NCBI RefSeq assembly: GCF_046630445.1
Contig: NC_092337.1
Location: 190,264,001-190,328,000 of the forward strand
DNA from: Rutidosis leptorrhynchoides
Lineage: Eukaryota; Streptophyta; Magnoliopsida; Asterales; Asteraceae
Direction of reading: 5' to 3'
DNA length: 64,000 nt
How positions within the stretch are numbered: position 1 is the stretch's first letter; each line of letters starts with the position of its first letter. This document shows positions 1 through 10,489 of the stretch, one piece after another. Below the pieces are notes generated by a model, which saw only the letters and a list, made by a program, of their open reading frames with translations, did not search any database and was not told the DNA's origin. Made by a program: the position numbers and the translations under genes.

Positions 1-503
1 GAAGTTAAGATGTCATTCTTGAGTTTGGTTTGTTTTGAAGGAGGGAAATATTTATTTAGGAATTCAGTAGCCATCTCCGTCCATGACGTGATGGAATCTT
101 TTTCCAATACTTCAAACCATGTTTGTGCATGATGAGTGAGAGAATCGGGAAACAAGTATAGCCGGACTATATCTTGTCCTATCCCTGGCTGTTTGTAGGA
201 GTTCAAAAGAGATATGAATTTATCAAGGTGAGAGTTAGGATTGTCATTCAGTAATCCATGAAACTAACAGCTATTTTGAATGAGCTGTATGATGTGATGT
301 TTTAACTCGAACGAGTGTCCTTGAATCTTTGGAAATCTGATCGGTCCTCCTCGACCTTCAATCGAGGGTTTGGTGTTTTCAGTTAAAGTAACGAGTAATG
401 CCATTTGATTTCTGATTCGTGCTTCCTTGCGTGCTTTAGAGATTATTGCGTCTGGATCAGGTACGAAGAACAACAGTCCTGGTCTTGATCGGGTTTGGTT
501 CAT
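1..503 (-). pseudogene. Athila-type gag, N-terminal part, cut by window edge
   Basis: Start of the capsid polyprotein of a minus-strand Athila retrotransposon whose PBS and LTR lie just upstream (901-2900). The reading frame starts at 503 and shows the family's N-terminal segment, with a GRGGPIRFP motif followed by a FELKHHIIQLIQN motif near residue 70. A TAG at 264-266 interrupts it. The same frame continues beyond the stop with NPNSHLDKFISLL-like and WTEMATEFLNKYFPPS-like motifs down to base 1, so a single nonsense change breaks an otherwise continuous gag. It resembles the gag at 16370-17169 in order and motifs. The rest of the element is outside the window. Confidence 0.8.
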
Positions 504-900
504 ACACTGGGTATGCCTTTTTGTTTTTAATTTTAAGCAGATAAACTAAATTTCTAAGGCAATCTAAGGAAATTCTAATGCAATCTAAGGTAATCTTAAT
601 CTAAAGTAGTCTAATTTAAGGTAATCTAATTTAATCTAAGATAATCTAACTATCCTAAGTTTGAATATGTTTTTGGTTCTTGCTACTGATTCCTTGGTAT
701 TTCGATAACAGAGCTTCACACGAACTATTCAACAAACCAAGTGGCCAGGCCGACTACGGAGAGGCATGATCCATTTGGTTCCAGTATAATTGGAGACTGT
801 TCGGAAAATACAATAACCAAGTCCGTGTATAATTGTCTTACTTAGACACCACTAAATGCTTGTGAATAAGTTTGATAAAAAGCAGTATTATCTGATACCA
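504..900 (-). other. Athila 5' leader between PBS and gag
   Basis: Non-coding leader of the left-edge Athila element. It contains a run of related short AT-rich repeats (aatctaa/taatct units, about 545-650) and no ORF. It corresponds to the 16045-16369 leader of the plus-strand Athila. Confidence 0.55.
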
Positions 901-917
901 GTTCCCCGGCAGCGCCA
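901..917 (-). promoter_or_regulatory. Primer binding site (tRNA-Asp-like)
   Basis: On the minus strand the sequence reads TGGCGCTGCCGGGGAAC, a shortened match to the complement of the 3' end of plant tRNA-Asp, which is the usual Athila primer. It lies about 20 bases inside the LTR end at 938. Confidence 0.7.
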
Positions 918-937
918 CTAAAAACTAGCTTCCCTCT

Positions 938-2900
938 TGATATGACCGAAACGGACGGTTTTATTCGTGCGGTATCGTTAGGTCGCAACACGTCAGAACC
1001 AGTCGCCAAGAGGGGGTACTGTTTTAAATTTATATTTAGCGGGGCCTAAATCGTACTACTCCTTATTATGAGTAAGGGAAGTATGACCTAGGTTCGTATT
1101 TTTAAGATATCAGCATAATCAAACCTATATTTAAAGCTTAAGATAGTTATAAAGAGAAGGAGTAGTGGTTACCTAATTTTGAGCTTTTCTAAATTAGAGG
1201 ACAGATAAAGTAAATAAAATTCGTAATTCATATAAGCTAAAGCAAGTGCATACTATGATTTCACCAGTTATTCTGCCGAGATTATGGAATGTTGGCTCAT
1301 GAATAGGTAGGGACCTTGTATTCATTACACTGGTCCTAAACCTCCCTATCGTAAGACATGTCACTGGGTAATGCGATAGGTTTAAAGATTCTGAATAGAC
1401 AGCAACGTCCCTTACCCCCGACACCCGTACATTCTGACTACAGGCATACACGTTCAGATGGCTCATCCAATTGAGTGACGCGGTTGGGTGACGTATTAAT
1501 ATTCCACAAAGGTCTAAACTTTCTTACGCATAATAGAATACAGGGTTTACCATATCCGAGAGACATGATGTATCTCGATGCTTTCGTTAATGATTGGGTT
1601 TAAAAGATAGTTAGGCCCTTAAAAAGAGTTCAACCATAAAGAACACCATGGACAACTCAAGTTGACTTCCATGAACACGTTCGGTTATCCTAACGGTCCA
1701 ATCCTTTATGTGTTTAAACAAACAGTCCCTTAATTAACCAAGAATCCCTCAAGTGGGGTGCAATGCTTGAAACCGCGTTATGATGGAAGTGTACTAATCA
1801 GCACTGACCGGGTTCCATGGCCTTACTTAGCAGAGGTACAGCTTACAAAAACTGTTGTGCTTTAGCATGCACGTACGAAGTTTATATGCTTGGTGACTAC
1901 ACTAGCATGGTCTGAGACCGACAATGTACTAAGGTTCTAGTTAGATGTTTCACTATGAAAGAATCCTCAGTCGGAATCCAAAGCTTGATAGACTTACTAC
2001 AACCGATGTGCCTCAGTCAATCTTACGTTGTATCCGATAGACTTCTCTTACCAAGGGGTGGCACAGATAGTGTACTCTGAATCGGGGTTTGCGACTTCCC
2101 AATAACAGAGCCAATAACTACGTTCTATTAGTTGGAAAAGCAATTGATTTTAAAGCATAATCGAAAAGCATTTCGACAACATACACAAACCGCAATATTA
2201 TTTCGGCATTATAACTGATTACATCATAGCATACACTAAAGATAACTACTCGATAATCATGGCAGCAACATCACAGAACATAATGATAGAAGACATTATA
2301 TAAAAATAAATGATAGAAGTACTAGTAGATTAACCGAGTTCCGAATACAAAAGTGACAACTTCAAACTTCAGACTGCTCCTAATACAATCTTCGGCGTTC
2401 TTCTCCGGGTACTAGATTTCCAGCACGGAGTCGAAGACCTTGAAATTATGACTAATATTGTACAAGAGAGAGAAAGAAGTGAATTGAAGTGTGTGTTGGA
2501 ATAATAACAAAGACCCTTTAAATAAGCTTGATTTTTGCCTGCAAACGGCTGGCAGGCCGTTTGGCAAGCTGTTTGCAGGGGCCATTTGCCAGGCCAGCCC
2601 GTTTAGCATGCCCGTTTGATTTGGGCATATGGCAGGCCATTTTCCATACTGGCAGGCCGTTTGGCAGGCCGTTTAGCTGGCTGATTCGCTAGATCATAAC
2701 TCGATTTCTTGTCTTTCCCCGTTTTCGCTCTAGAATCTTCGTTTTAGCTCCGATTCTCTTGATTCTTTTTGTACCATCTTCGTAATTACTTGATCTTCAA
2801 TTCTAACCGATGAAGCGGGTATTTTGCCGATAAAGTTTGAAAGTTTATTGTTTTTGGGCCTTAATACTGGGGTGAAAACATGTCTTTTTAGCTGATATCA
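938..2900 (-). mobile_element. 5' LTR of the left-edge Athila element
   Basis: In element orientation it starts TGATATCAGC at 2900 and ends CATATCA at 938. The first 45 bases align with the start of the LTRs at 14138 and 38699 (TGATATC, then an AAAAAG block, then a TATTAAG block). The other end carries the block corresponding to 48570-48610 (CGAATAAAACCGTCCG). About 1963 bp. It contains a TATTTAAAGGG TATA-like site on the minus strand near 2520 and a GC-rich repeat cluster just upstream of it. The partner LTR is outside the window. Confidence 0.8.
2530..2695 (-). repeat. GC-rich short repeats in the Athila U3
   Basis: Degenerate copies of GGCAGGCCGTTTGGC and GGCTGGCAGGCCGTTTG occur over about 160 bp, immediately upstream (element sense) of the TATTTAAAGGG site. 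Matching clusters occur at 14338-14512 and 46975-47122. Confidence 0.7.
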
Positions 2901-3167
2901 ACCTTCTTAGGAGCTTCTTCAAACCGTAGGATCGACGAGTTTTCATATCCACCATCTCATTCTTCGAACCTTAATCGAACAAAAACTACCCACAAGCTTC
3001 AATTTAGTAAAATGGAGCACCAATTTTCATGAGTTACCCAAGAAAAACGTTTAAGCCTTAAGGAAGACAAGGCTTTTAAAGAAAGCCATTTTAATTTTTA
3101 AGAAAGGAAAAACGTGCCAAGTTGTGAAACGAGACAAGTTTTCCGAAAATTTATGGTTTTAAGCTAT
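2901..3167. other. No gene seen; left flank of hairpin array
   Basis: No ORF or recognisable element end. This is the DNA immediately outside the Athila LTR at 938-2900. The matching target duplication copy would be outside the window. Confidence 0.4.
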
Positions 3168-3420
3168 GTGCATTCCAAAGCCATCCCGGATTTGGGATAA
3201 CCGCACGGATAGCTATTGTCCCGGTATATCATCGAAATGAACTACCTTCTTGTATTGAAGGCGATGAGACAATAGCCATCTTGGGCTCATAAGGTGATGT
3301 GCATTCAAGCTATCCCGGATTTGGGACAGCCGCACGGTTAGCTACTTTCCCCGTATATCACCGAAGTGAACTACTCCCCGGTTCGAAAGCGATGAGAAAG
3401 CAACTACCTTGGGTGTATAA
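3168..3420. repeat. Tandem pair of ~131-bp units with internal inverted repeats
   Basis: Unit 1 starts at 3168 and unit 2 at 3299. Both run GTGCATTC, CCCGGATTTGGGA, CCGCACGG, TAGCTA, TATATCA, GATGAGA. Unit 1 has a perfect 9-base inverted repeat, GCTATTGTC (3212-3220) and GACAATAGC (3268-3276). Unit 2 has the same arms with two mismatches (3341-3349 and 3396-3404). Both contain the small hairpin TCCCGGATTTGGGA. No supported coding function. Confidence 0.7.
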
Positions 3421-3446
3421 ATTGGCGGTGGGTCATTTGCGCGATA

Positions 3447-4049
3447 CTTGGAAGACTTTACTTCCAAGCTTAGGCCTTTTTTTGACAAAACTTAACTTGG
3501 GAGACTTTACTCCCAAGCTTGGAACTCAACATAACTTGGAAGACTTTACTTCCAAGTTTGGAAGACTTGACTTCCAAAACAACCAATGGGAGGGTTCGAC
3601 TCTCCCGGGAGTGTCAAAGCTCAAGGCTTTTATTCACTCAGCTACTTCCCACATAACAAGCTTTTATGCTTATATTGAGAAAAGATAGGATGCAGAAACT
3701 ATCTTTCCATAATTGATCAAACCAAAGGGTGCCATAGCTTTTAGCTATGGCTTGTGTTGTCTAGCAACACTAGCACGAAGCCAATGCTATTCATCAAGAA
3801 GATAGCACACGGTGAAGCTCGGTGGCTCCACTTCCCACGGTATGCTACATCTGTTGAAACGTGAAATGATGAGATAACCAATATCAATATAAAATGGTGT
3901 GGATTAGGAAGTCTCCCACTTCAAGTGAAACGACATTCGGGAGACTTGACTCCCTATCATGGATGGACTTGACTCATCCTGAAGTGTTAAAACATAACGC
4001 TTTAAACACTTGGTTTTTGGAATAACACATGGAAGACTTTACTTCCATG
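3447..4049. repeat. Array of covarying hairpins with an ACTTTA/ACTTGA loop
   Basis: Eight stem-loops share the loop ACTTTA or ACTTGA, or that core inside a slightly larger loop: 3447-3468, 3496-3517, 3535-3556, 3557-3578, 3588-3606, 3939-3954, 3961-3979 and 4028-4049. Stem pairs differ but stay complementary: CTTGGAAG/CTTCCAAG, CTTGGGAG/CTCCCAAG, TTTGGAAG/CTTCCAAA, CATGGAAG/CTTCCATG, GGGAG/CTCCC and GGATG/CATCC. The 3588-3606 hairpin has the variant loop GGTTCGACT. An open frame of 129 codons on the plus strand crosses part of this array, but I treat it as incidental. Confidence 0.8.
3731..3807. repeat. Three further perfect hairpins inside the array
   Basis: GCCATAGC-TTTTA-GCTATGGC at 3731-3751 (8-bp stem), GTGTTG-TCTAG-CAACAC at 3754-3770 (6-bp stem) and TGCTAT...ATAGCA at 3785-3807. 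They lie in the gap between the ACTTKA-loop hairpins, with different stems and loops. Confidence 0.75.
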
Positions 4050-4234
4050 CAAAAGCAAGAAAAAGACTTTACTTTCCAAAAAATTTCAAGTTATAAGCAT
4101 TTTAGTGATTATGATTTGTATTAATGTAATGGTTAAAAACTTGTTCAAAAAATTGATCAACACTGCAAGTTTTAATCTTTGTAAAGTATGTGTGACAAGT
4201 TTAATCGAAAAAGTTCAAAATGGCCTGATATTTT

Positions 4235-4278
4235 AACTCTCCCCCTACATTTAGTTTGATGCAATGCCCTCATTGCAT
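4235..4278 (-). promoter_or_regulatory. PPT-like site with upstream hairpin
   Basis: In minus sense a perfect 8-bp hairpin (ATGCAATG-AGGG-CATTGCAT, 4278-4259) is followed by AAACTAAATGTAGGGGGAGAG. This is the layout found just before the 3' LTR of Athila elements. I could not identify the LTR start that should follow, so whether it is a functional plus-strand priming site is uncertain. Confidence 0.55.
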
Positions 4279-4824
4279 TGAGTCGATAGAATAAGTAAAA
4301 ATGAGGGGCATTTTGAAAATAGAAAAGATGAGAGAAGAGAAAATAAAAACCGAATTAGATAAAATGATCTTTGTTGACACCATTCGAGAAAACTTAATCA
4401 CCAAAGAATGCAAGTCGATGAGCTTGACACCTGAACTTAATGCCAGACTTGGATCAATCATCAAAAAGTGAATCCTGCCACTAAGAACCACAACAAGCAA
4501 GAGAAAAACACAAATATCCACAATATTATCCACGCACGCACAATTGTCGAATTATTACAAACATGAGTGTGATAATGTGTGAGAGTAGCAATACAAGCAT
4601 ACTACCTCATACCAAATCAATAATCCTAAGTTTTCACACACAATGATTAAATCAATTAAAGTTACATGCCAAATCATAAATAAAGATAAATTGTTTCACA
4701 AATCATAATGAAGATTGATTACCAATTACCCAATTGTGTGTCGGATATGCCGGTTAGATGTTCCTTCCTTCATAGTCATCATAACCAAAATGAGGCATTC
4801 GAAGTTTCTCCGACTCATTAAAAT
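4279..4824 (-). other. Athila 3' internal region, no supported gene
   Basis: Between the PPT-like site and the ORF-1-like fragment. A minus-strand open stretch at 4270-4533 (87 codons) begins with a hydrophobic segment (about residues 8-26). Athila third ORFs can have membrane segments, but I see no further match and do not call a gene. Confidence 0.4.
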
Positions 4825-5670
4825 TCACCCGCAAGAACTTTGAATTTTTGTCACATAGTGACCACCAACACTTGGGAGCATAGACTTCTCGCCACTTGCA
4901 TCAAATAGATAACTTGCGATGAGGTTGGGAATGTGAACATGCTTGTGCTTGTGAACCCAATGAACCAACCAAATGTCAAGTAATGTCATCTTGTCAACAA
5001 CTTCCGTGCGGTGAAAAACCGATTTAGCAAAGGACCTTTGGATGCACCTAAGTGTGGGGATTGCGAGTGCACTAGAAACTTGATTGGCGGGTGTAAATTC
5101 GACGTTACTAATTTTGTGCCACACCCTCCTTGGATCAAACTCGCTTGGATTGAACGTTTCACACTTGGCCAAGTACATGAAGGTAACATTAGGTGAGGAA
5201 TCATGGTATAGACCTTGACACTCTATAAATTAGCTCATGTTTAACCGCTTTTCCTCTCCCCCAAAACTAAATGTGAGGTAAGTATCTAACCATGGAGAAC
5301 AGACTTTGAAATGAACCCTCAAAGTTGCTAGGAATTCACGGGTCAACAAAGGATAAACCTCCTCTTGGATGTAAAGTAATGGCTACCAAGGGTACACGAC
5401 TTTGTAGATGTACGCAACCTTAAACGAATCACGAATCTCATGTCCTAACTCCGCTAATTCCAATTGAGTCCAATAAATGTACTTGGATACGCACACTATC
5501 ATATTTATCCTATTCACCATCCTAGATCTCAATGTTTCATCACGCAAAATAACTTGCAACCAATCATGAACATCGGGGGACTTTGCAAGTCTCTTCCTTT
5601 TTTCGTGACCCTGAAATCGATTCAATAAACAACAAACGCAAGGATGGTTTCGCAATGTTAGCACAAATCA
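4825..5670 (-). pseudogene. Athila ORF-1 / env-like protein fragment
   Basis: Two frames on the minus strand together resemble the plant Athila ORF-1 family, the third ORF found after integrase. The upstream frame (5664-5383) has KSPDVHDWLQVILRDETLR and an INMIVCVSKYIYW-like segment. The downstream frame (5178-4825) has FDPRRVWHKISNVEFTPANQ, TLRCIQRSFAKSVF, a DIWLVHWV segment and the terminal GGHYVTKI motif. The frames do not join, so the gene is frameshifted and broken. The function of this family is unknown; envelope-like roles have been proposed. Its position downstream of the integrase tail at 9655-9915 fits once the solo LTR at 5761-8552 is removed. Confidence 0.6.
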
Positions 5671-5760
5671 AATATCTCGCATTCAAACATTGATGGGACA
5701 ACATGCCCCCTACATTTAATTTCAGAGCAAAAGCTTCATAACATGAAACTATGGACAATA

Positions 5761-8552
5761 TGTAACAACCCAACTTTTTCCGTTTACTATCGTTACTTGT
5801 CCGTTAAATATTTAACGGTGATTACTTAGACTTTGTGTATTTAACAGAATTAAATGCATACTTGATCCTAGTGGATTACTTGAATTAATATGTTATATTA
5901 ATTTATGAACTTATTTCGGGTAGCGAAATAACTAGAAAACGTTACGATTAAGTTAATCGCCTAGAAAGCTTTTCAGTTTACGAAACTCAGAAACACGACG
6001 AAATAATTATTTTTAATAGTTATTGATTTTACGAAGAACTAATTTAATTTATTATTTATTTAATGAATTAAATCCGGTGATTTCGTTTCAACGACTAGTT
6101 AACGTTCCGGAGACCCGGTACGGCTAACGACACTCGAAACGGACCACGCGCATGCAAGCAAGGCCCAGGAACACCCTTATAGGTCCATTCGATCGAATAC
6201 CCCCCCCCCCCCCTCCATGGACCCCTTTTGGACTTGTTTTGGGCTAAGTGGTGAGGTAGTGGACTAATTAGAGGCCCTAAACATAGATAAAAGGAGAAGT
6301 AATCCCACAAAATCTTCATTCTTTATTTTTGGTGGATTTTTTTTCTCCTTCTCCCTCCCTTGTGACCATCGACACTCACCACCACCAAAACCCCATCATC
6401 AAGTTGAAATTAGATCAAACATTGTGCAAAAAGGTTGTTCCCTAGATCGTTCTACACATCCTAGCATCAATCAATTTTGTTTTTGAGGTATATTTGCAAA
6501 CCCTAATTGTTATAAATCCTTTTTTTGTCAATTACATAGTGTAATCAAGTCTAGTGCCCAATTAATGATGTTTAGTGTTGTCGTTTATCGTTTAATTGAT
6601 CGATTGATGTTGTTTGCATGAAAAATGAATTTGTATTTGATGAATCTGATAAAATTGACTTTTGTACTAATCTTTTAATGTGTTTAGATGAAAAGGTACC
6701 AAAAAACTATAAAATTTGGACTTTTATTTCGCTTGATTTCGTTATCGTATGCTCAAGTTATGTGTAATCAAAGTTTTCGTTAGGGTTTACATGATATACA
6801 AATTTTCTGACTTGTGTACTTTCTGTTTTTGCTAATGAATTGTATACTATTGAAATCTTTGTGAAAAATCATGCATGTTAGACTTAAGATTCGCATCAAA
6901 AGCTTGTGTAATGCTTCTATTATGTCAAAATGAAGATTCGTGTTTTAAAGTGTGCTGAATCTGTTTTCAAAGTTAAACAAAATTACCTAGAGTAAACTAG
7001 GAACTGAATGAGACTTTGATCTTCTAGAATATGTTAGTTTATATGTTCATTGATGTATTTCATTTGTATGCTAACTTCTGAAAACGTGTTTTGCCATGAG
7101 ATATAGGCTTGGTCAAATGACATGTCTATTTGTTGAATAAAACTGAAGAGTCTGTAAAGATTGGATAATCTGTACTAATTGGCTAAAAAAAAGTTTATGA
7201 TTGTTTCATCACTAAAACTTTGAGATGTTTTGAGTCATCTCCAACTGTCCGTTTATCAAAATCTATTTTGATATTTTATGAGAAATGTTTCAAAACTGAC
7301 GCGCGAGCAGAAACTGATTTGGTAAACCGTACCTAGACCTTCTCTGATATCCAACTGGTATGACTTTTTGGAATCGATTTTGAGTCTAGTTATGATCTGG
7401 AGTTTTCCATGATTTTAGGGATTATGTACTAAACATTATACTTGATTCTTTCTACGATGTACGTATTTTAAAGACATGCGATAAACTGTGAATGTGCAAA
7501 CTACTAAACTATGAGCTATAACATGCTATATGACCCAGGTTTGACATGTTGACCATGTTTGCATGACCTAATGAGATGTTTGACTTTAGTTGACCACTTT
7601 GTCTGAGTTGACTTTTGAGTTGACTTTTGTTGACTTTTGTTGACTTGCTTGGACTAGTTGGCTTTTAATTGCATGTTGAGTCAGTCTGAGCAATAGGACT
7701 TTGCGTACACTATGGGTTGACATAGTGTGCCCTATATGTATACTTAAGATTACCTATTTGACTAGGTTGCGTTGTTCGGTCGAGATTGTTCGACTACAGT
7801 ACGATTTTGCTAAGATATTTCAGTGCATTTGCTAAGGTAAGTCTACAGTCCCTTTTTCATCAACATTTTTGGGATGAGATACATGCTGCTTTTGAAACTA
7901 TTTCTTAAACTATTTTTACAACTGTTACTTAAACGCTATACATATGGGTTCAGATCAAAAATCCCTTAGCTTGATTATATTAATTACTTCATGTAAGCTC
8001 GACTTATAGGGACGGTACCGTTAGGTTTGACAAACCTCGTCTAAACATAACAGGTGCTTATTTTGTTGTTACTTGTACACTTGATCGGTGTATGCTTAGA
8101 AAGGGTAAAGGGAAGATGTGTAGCGCTTCGCTATCCGTGGGTTAAAGTTTTATAATCAAGTGCTCATGCTTATGTATAATTTTTACGATGTTTTCCAGAA
8201 ATCTTGTGGCCTAACTAACGAAATGCTTTACTTAATTTTTAGAATCACTCAACGTTTTTCCTTGACGTTTTTCATGTTTTTATCTCAGGTCCATAGAGGT
8301 AGTGCTTCCGCTTTACATAAGTTGTCATGCTTGTTTTCTGCTAGAACTGGATGATGTCCAACATATTTTATCACTTTTATTTCGAAAACACATATTCGCA
8401 TTGAAAACGATGTTTTGAATAATACTTTGGGTTTACCTAAGTTGGAATTTTATGTCAATTACTTTTCAGAAACGTCTCATATAGACGGTGTAACCGCTAA
8501 ACTGTGGGACCGGAGTTAATACACCGTTAGTAGATTCTGACGGGGTATTACA
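5761..8552 (+). mobile_element. Solo LTR, 2792 bp, with perfect target duplication
   Basis: Begins TGTAACAACCC and ends GGGTATTACA, flanked by CAATA on both sides (5756-5760 and 8553-8557). There is no PBS, gag or pol inside, so it is a solo LTR from LTR-LTR recombination. The TGTAACAACCC start is common among plant gypsy LTRs. It holds a 14-C run near 6199, a possible TATA box near 6285 (GATAAAAGG) and a W-box cluster (7541-7645). Short open frames inside look incidental. Confidence 0.88.
7541..7645 (+). promoter_or_regulatory. Cluster of eight TTGAC (W-box core) motifs
   Basis: TTGAC occurs at 7541, 7549, 7580, 7590, 7608, 7620, 7630 and 7640. Seven of the eight are TTGAC followed by C or T, the core bound by WRKY transcription factors. 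The last three sit in exact 10-base TTGACTTTTG steps. The cluster lies in the 3' half of the solo LTR. Confidence 0.6.
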
Positions 8553-8557
8553 CAATA

Positions 8558-9600
8558 CAACTTAATTGCAAAAAGTCAACTCTAGTCAAAGTCTAATTCG
8601 TTCAAAATTTGGCTAAGACAAATAGCATTCATCAAATTATCACAATTCTTCATGTTATAACATCCATAGGCTGCAAACAAGTACAATATCACTAATCCCA
8701 TGCTTAGATTGGCCAAACCAAGTCAAACCTTAAACTTATGAACCCTAATTTGCAATTTCAATTCATACAAGCATGAAAGATGGATTCAAAGCAAGATAAT
8801 CATGGCAACTTATCAATTAAGCATCAATAACATCAATTATCACTCCAATTTGGCTCAGAATCAAAAACCCCCAAATTGGGATGAACCCTAGAATTTCAAA
8901 GTCAAAATCGATGTAAATAATCATGCAAATCATGTTAATGAACATCAATGCAACCTAGATTCATCAATAATTCAGCCAGTAACATCATTAATCAAGCATA
9001 ATCAACAAATCAAGCATAAAGAGAAAATTAGCAAAAATCACAAGAATCATGTTAAAGATTGAATTTAGGTGATAGATTCTTACTTTTTCCATGTTAATGA
9101 TTGAAGATATGCAAGAAAATTGAAGTGATTAGGGTCGATTAGGGTTTAGAAACACCGCTATTAGAAAGAAAACATGAGTTGTGGGTGAAAAAGTGAAGTG
9201 TTTAGTCGTGCAGGAAGTTTAAGTGCACAAGTCCAGGAGCGCCGCTTTTAATTCAAAAGCGCCGTTCCTGGAAAACAAAAGCGCCGCTTTTTGAGACAAA
9301 AGAGTCACTCTTTCCTACTGTCCATTTTTGGTCTCAAAACACAATAAAAAGTTTTTAAAACATGAACGCCGTTTTTAAAGAAAAAAAGCGCCGCTTTTTG
9401 ATTAAAAGTGCCGCTTTTGTACCTGATTGCAGTTTTTCAGTTTATAGTCCCTTTTGACCCATTCACAAACTATTTTTGATATTTTTTCAGTGAAATACAA
9501 CTTAAAATGAACAAATATAACACAAGTGTGAAATGCAACTAACAAAAGGAATATCATACATTTCTAAATGAAATGCAACTTAAAATGAACAAATATAACA
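8558..9600 (-). other. Non-coding part of the minus Athila, with GCGCCGCTTTT repeats
   Basis: No ORF. Copies of GCGCCGCTTTT and variants occur at about 9238-9415, resembling the array in the LTR at 48738-48985. A 31-base segment beginning CTTAAAATGAAC is directly repeated near 9500 and 9580. It could be a diverged LTR or the 3' untranslated part of the element; I cannot fix its ends. Confidence 0.45.
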
Positions 9601-9654
9601 CAAGTGTGATTGTTTTGGTCTAGGGTCTATCACTTGACCCGTTTTGGCACAAGA

Positions 9655-9915
9655 GTGGTCATGGGGGTTGAAAAGAGATGTCATCAAGCCCCATTGGCTT
9701 GATTTCATCGTTGAAAGGTTTTAAACGATCCCCATGAACTTTAAATGGGTTGCCCTTTCCAATTAACTTAACAAATCCTTTTTCAAGTATGTTTTTAACA
9801 ACAAAAGGCCCATGTCATCTCGACTTAGACAGACAGGATGACTTTTTGAAATCAAGATTAAATAATAAGACCTTGTCACCCGGTTTGTACCTTTGGTGTT
9901 TCATATAGTGATTAT
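9655..9915 (-). pseudogene. Athila integrase C-terminal remnant
   Basis: Translating the minus strand gives the end of an Athila integrase: a [10 protein letters not shown]-like motif, then GPFVVK, LIGKGNPFKVHGDRLKPF and a short acidic tail. It corresponds to 22199-22445 in the plus-strand Athila. An in-frame stop breaks it near 9815. The catalytic core, reverse transcriptase and RNase H are missing between this fragment and 9947, so this element has a large internal pol deletion. Confidence 0.7.
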
Positions 9916-9946
9916 CGACCGTGGCTTTTTTTTTAAAAACCGTTTT

Positions 9947-10309
9947 TTAAAATGACTTCTTTTTAACTTTGTCAAAAACACAATTTCCATCTTTCTTAAG
10001 AACTTGAGTGGGTTTAACCACCTTCTCAACAACATTTTCAACAATTGGGTCCAAAATGACCTTTTTACCAACAACATTTCCCCCTACATTTAGGTCCAAA
10101 TTTACTCTCTTGACTATGGTTGGGTTACTTAAAACACTCTCAAAAGCTTTTTCAAAATCATTTTCATCACTAGATTTCATAAACATTTCAATCACTTTCT
10201 CAACATCAAAATCCTCAATTTTATCAAATTGGTCAACATCCGAAGTGTCAACCGCCAATAAAGCTTTTAACTCATTTTCTTCATAAAAATCCATGACCTC
10301 GATTGACAA
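9947..10309 (-). pseudogene. Athila pol linker between protease and reverse transcriptase
   Basis: An open frame of 120 codons, rich in acidic residues and valine, starting MSIEVMDFYEENELKALL. Athila polyproteins carry such an acidic linker after the protease. No catalytic motif is visible. It lies between the protease fragment (10490-10921) and a deletion that removes the reverse transcriptase, and ends in a lysine-rich stretch next to a run of T/A bases. Confidence 0.5.
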
Positions 10310-10489
10310 AAAGACTTAACATTTGACAAATTTAGTTTCTTATCAACTTTACGCACATAAAAATCAAGTCTTTTGTCTTTAACCCTGATACGTAATTTGT
10401 TTTGTTGCATGAAAATTATTGTATCGGCGGTATTTAGAAAAGGTCATCCCAAAATTATTGGGACATGTTCATCATCGTTCATTCGAGGA

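Noticed and set aside
3299-3688. 129-codon plus-strand ORF across the hairpin array
   Set aside because: Its repeated NLxDFT-type motif comes from the hairpin repeats. No family match, and the sequence constraint is better explained by base pairing.
10008-10286. 92-codon plus-strand ORF, Ser/Thr/Phe-rich
   Set aside because: Antisense shadow of the Athila pol linker frame on the minus strand.
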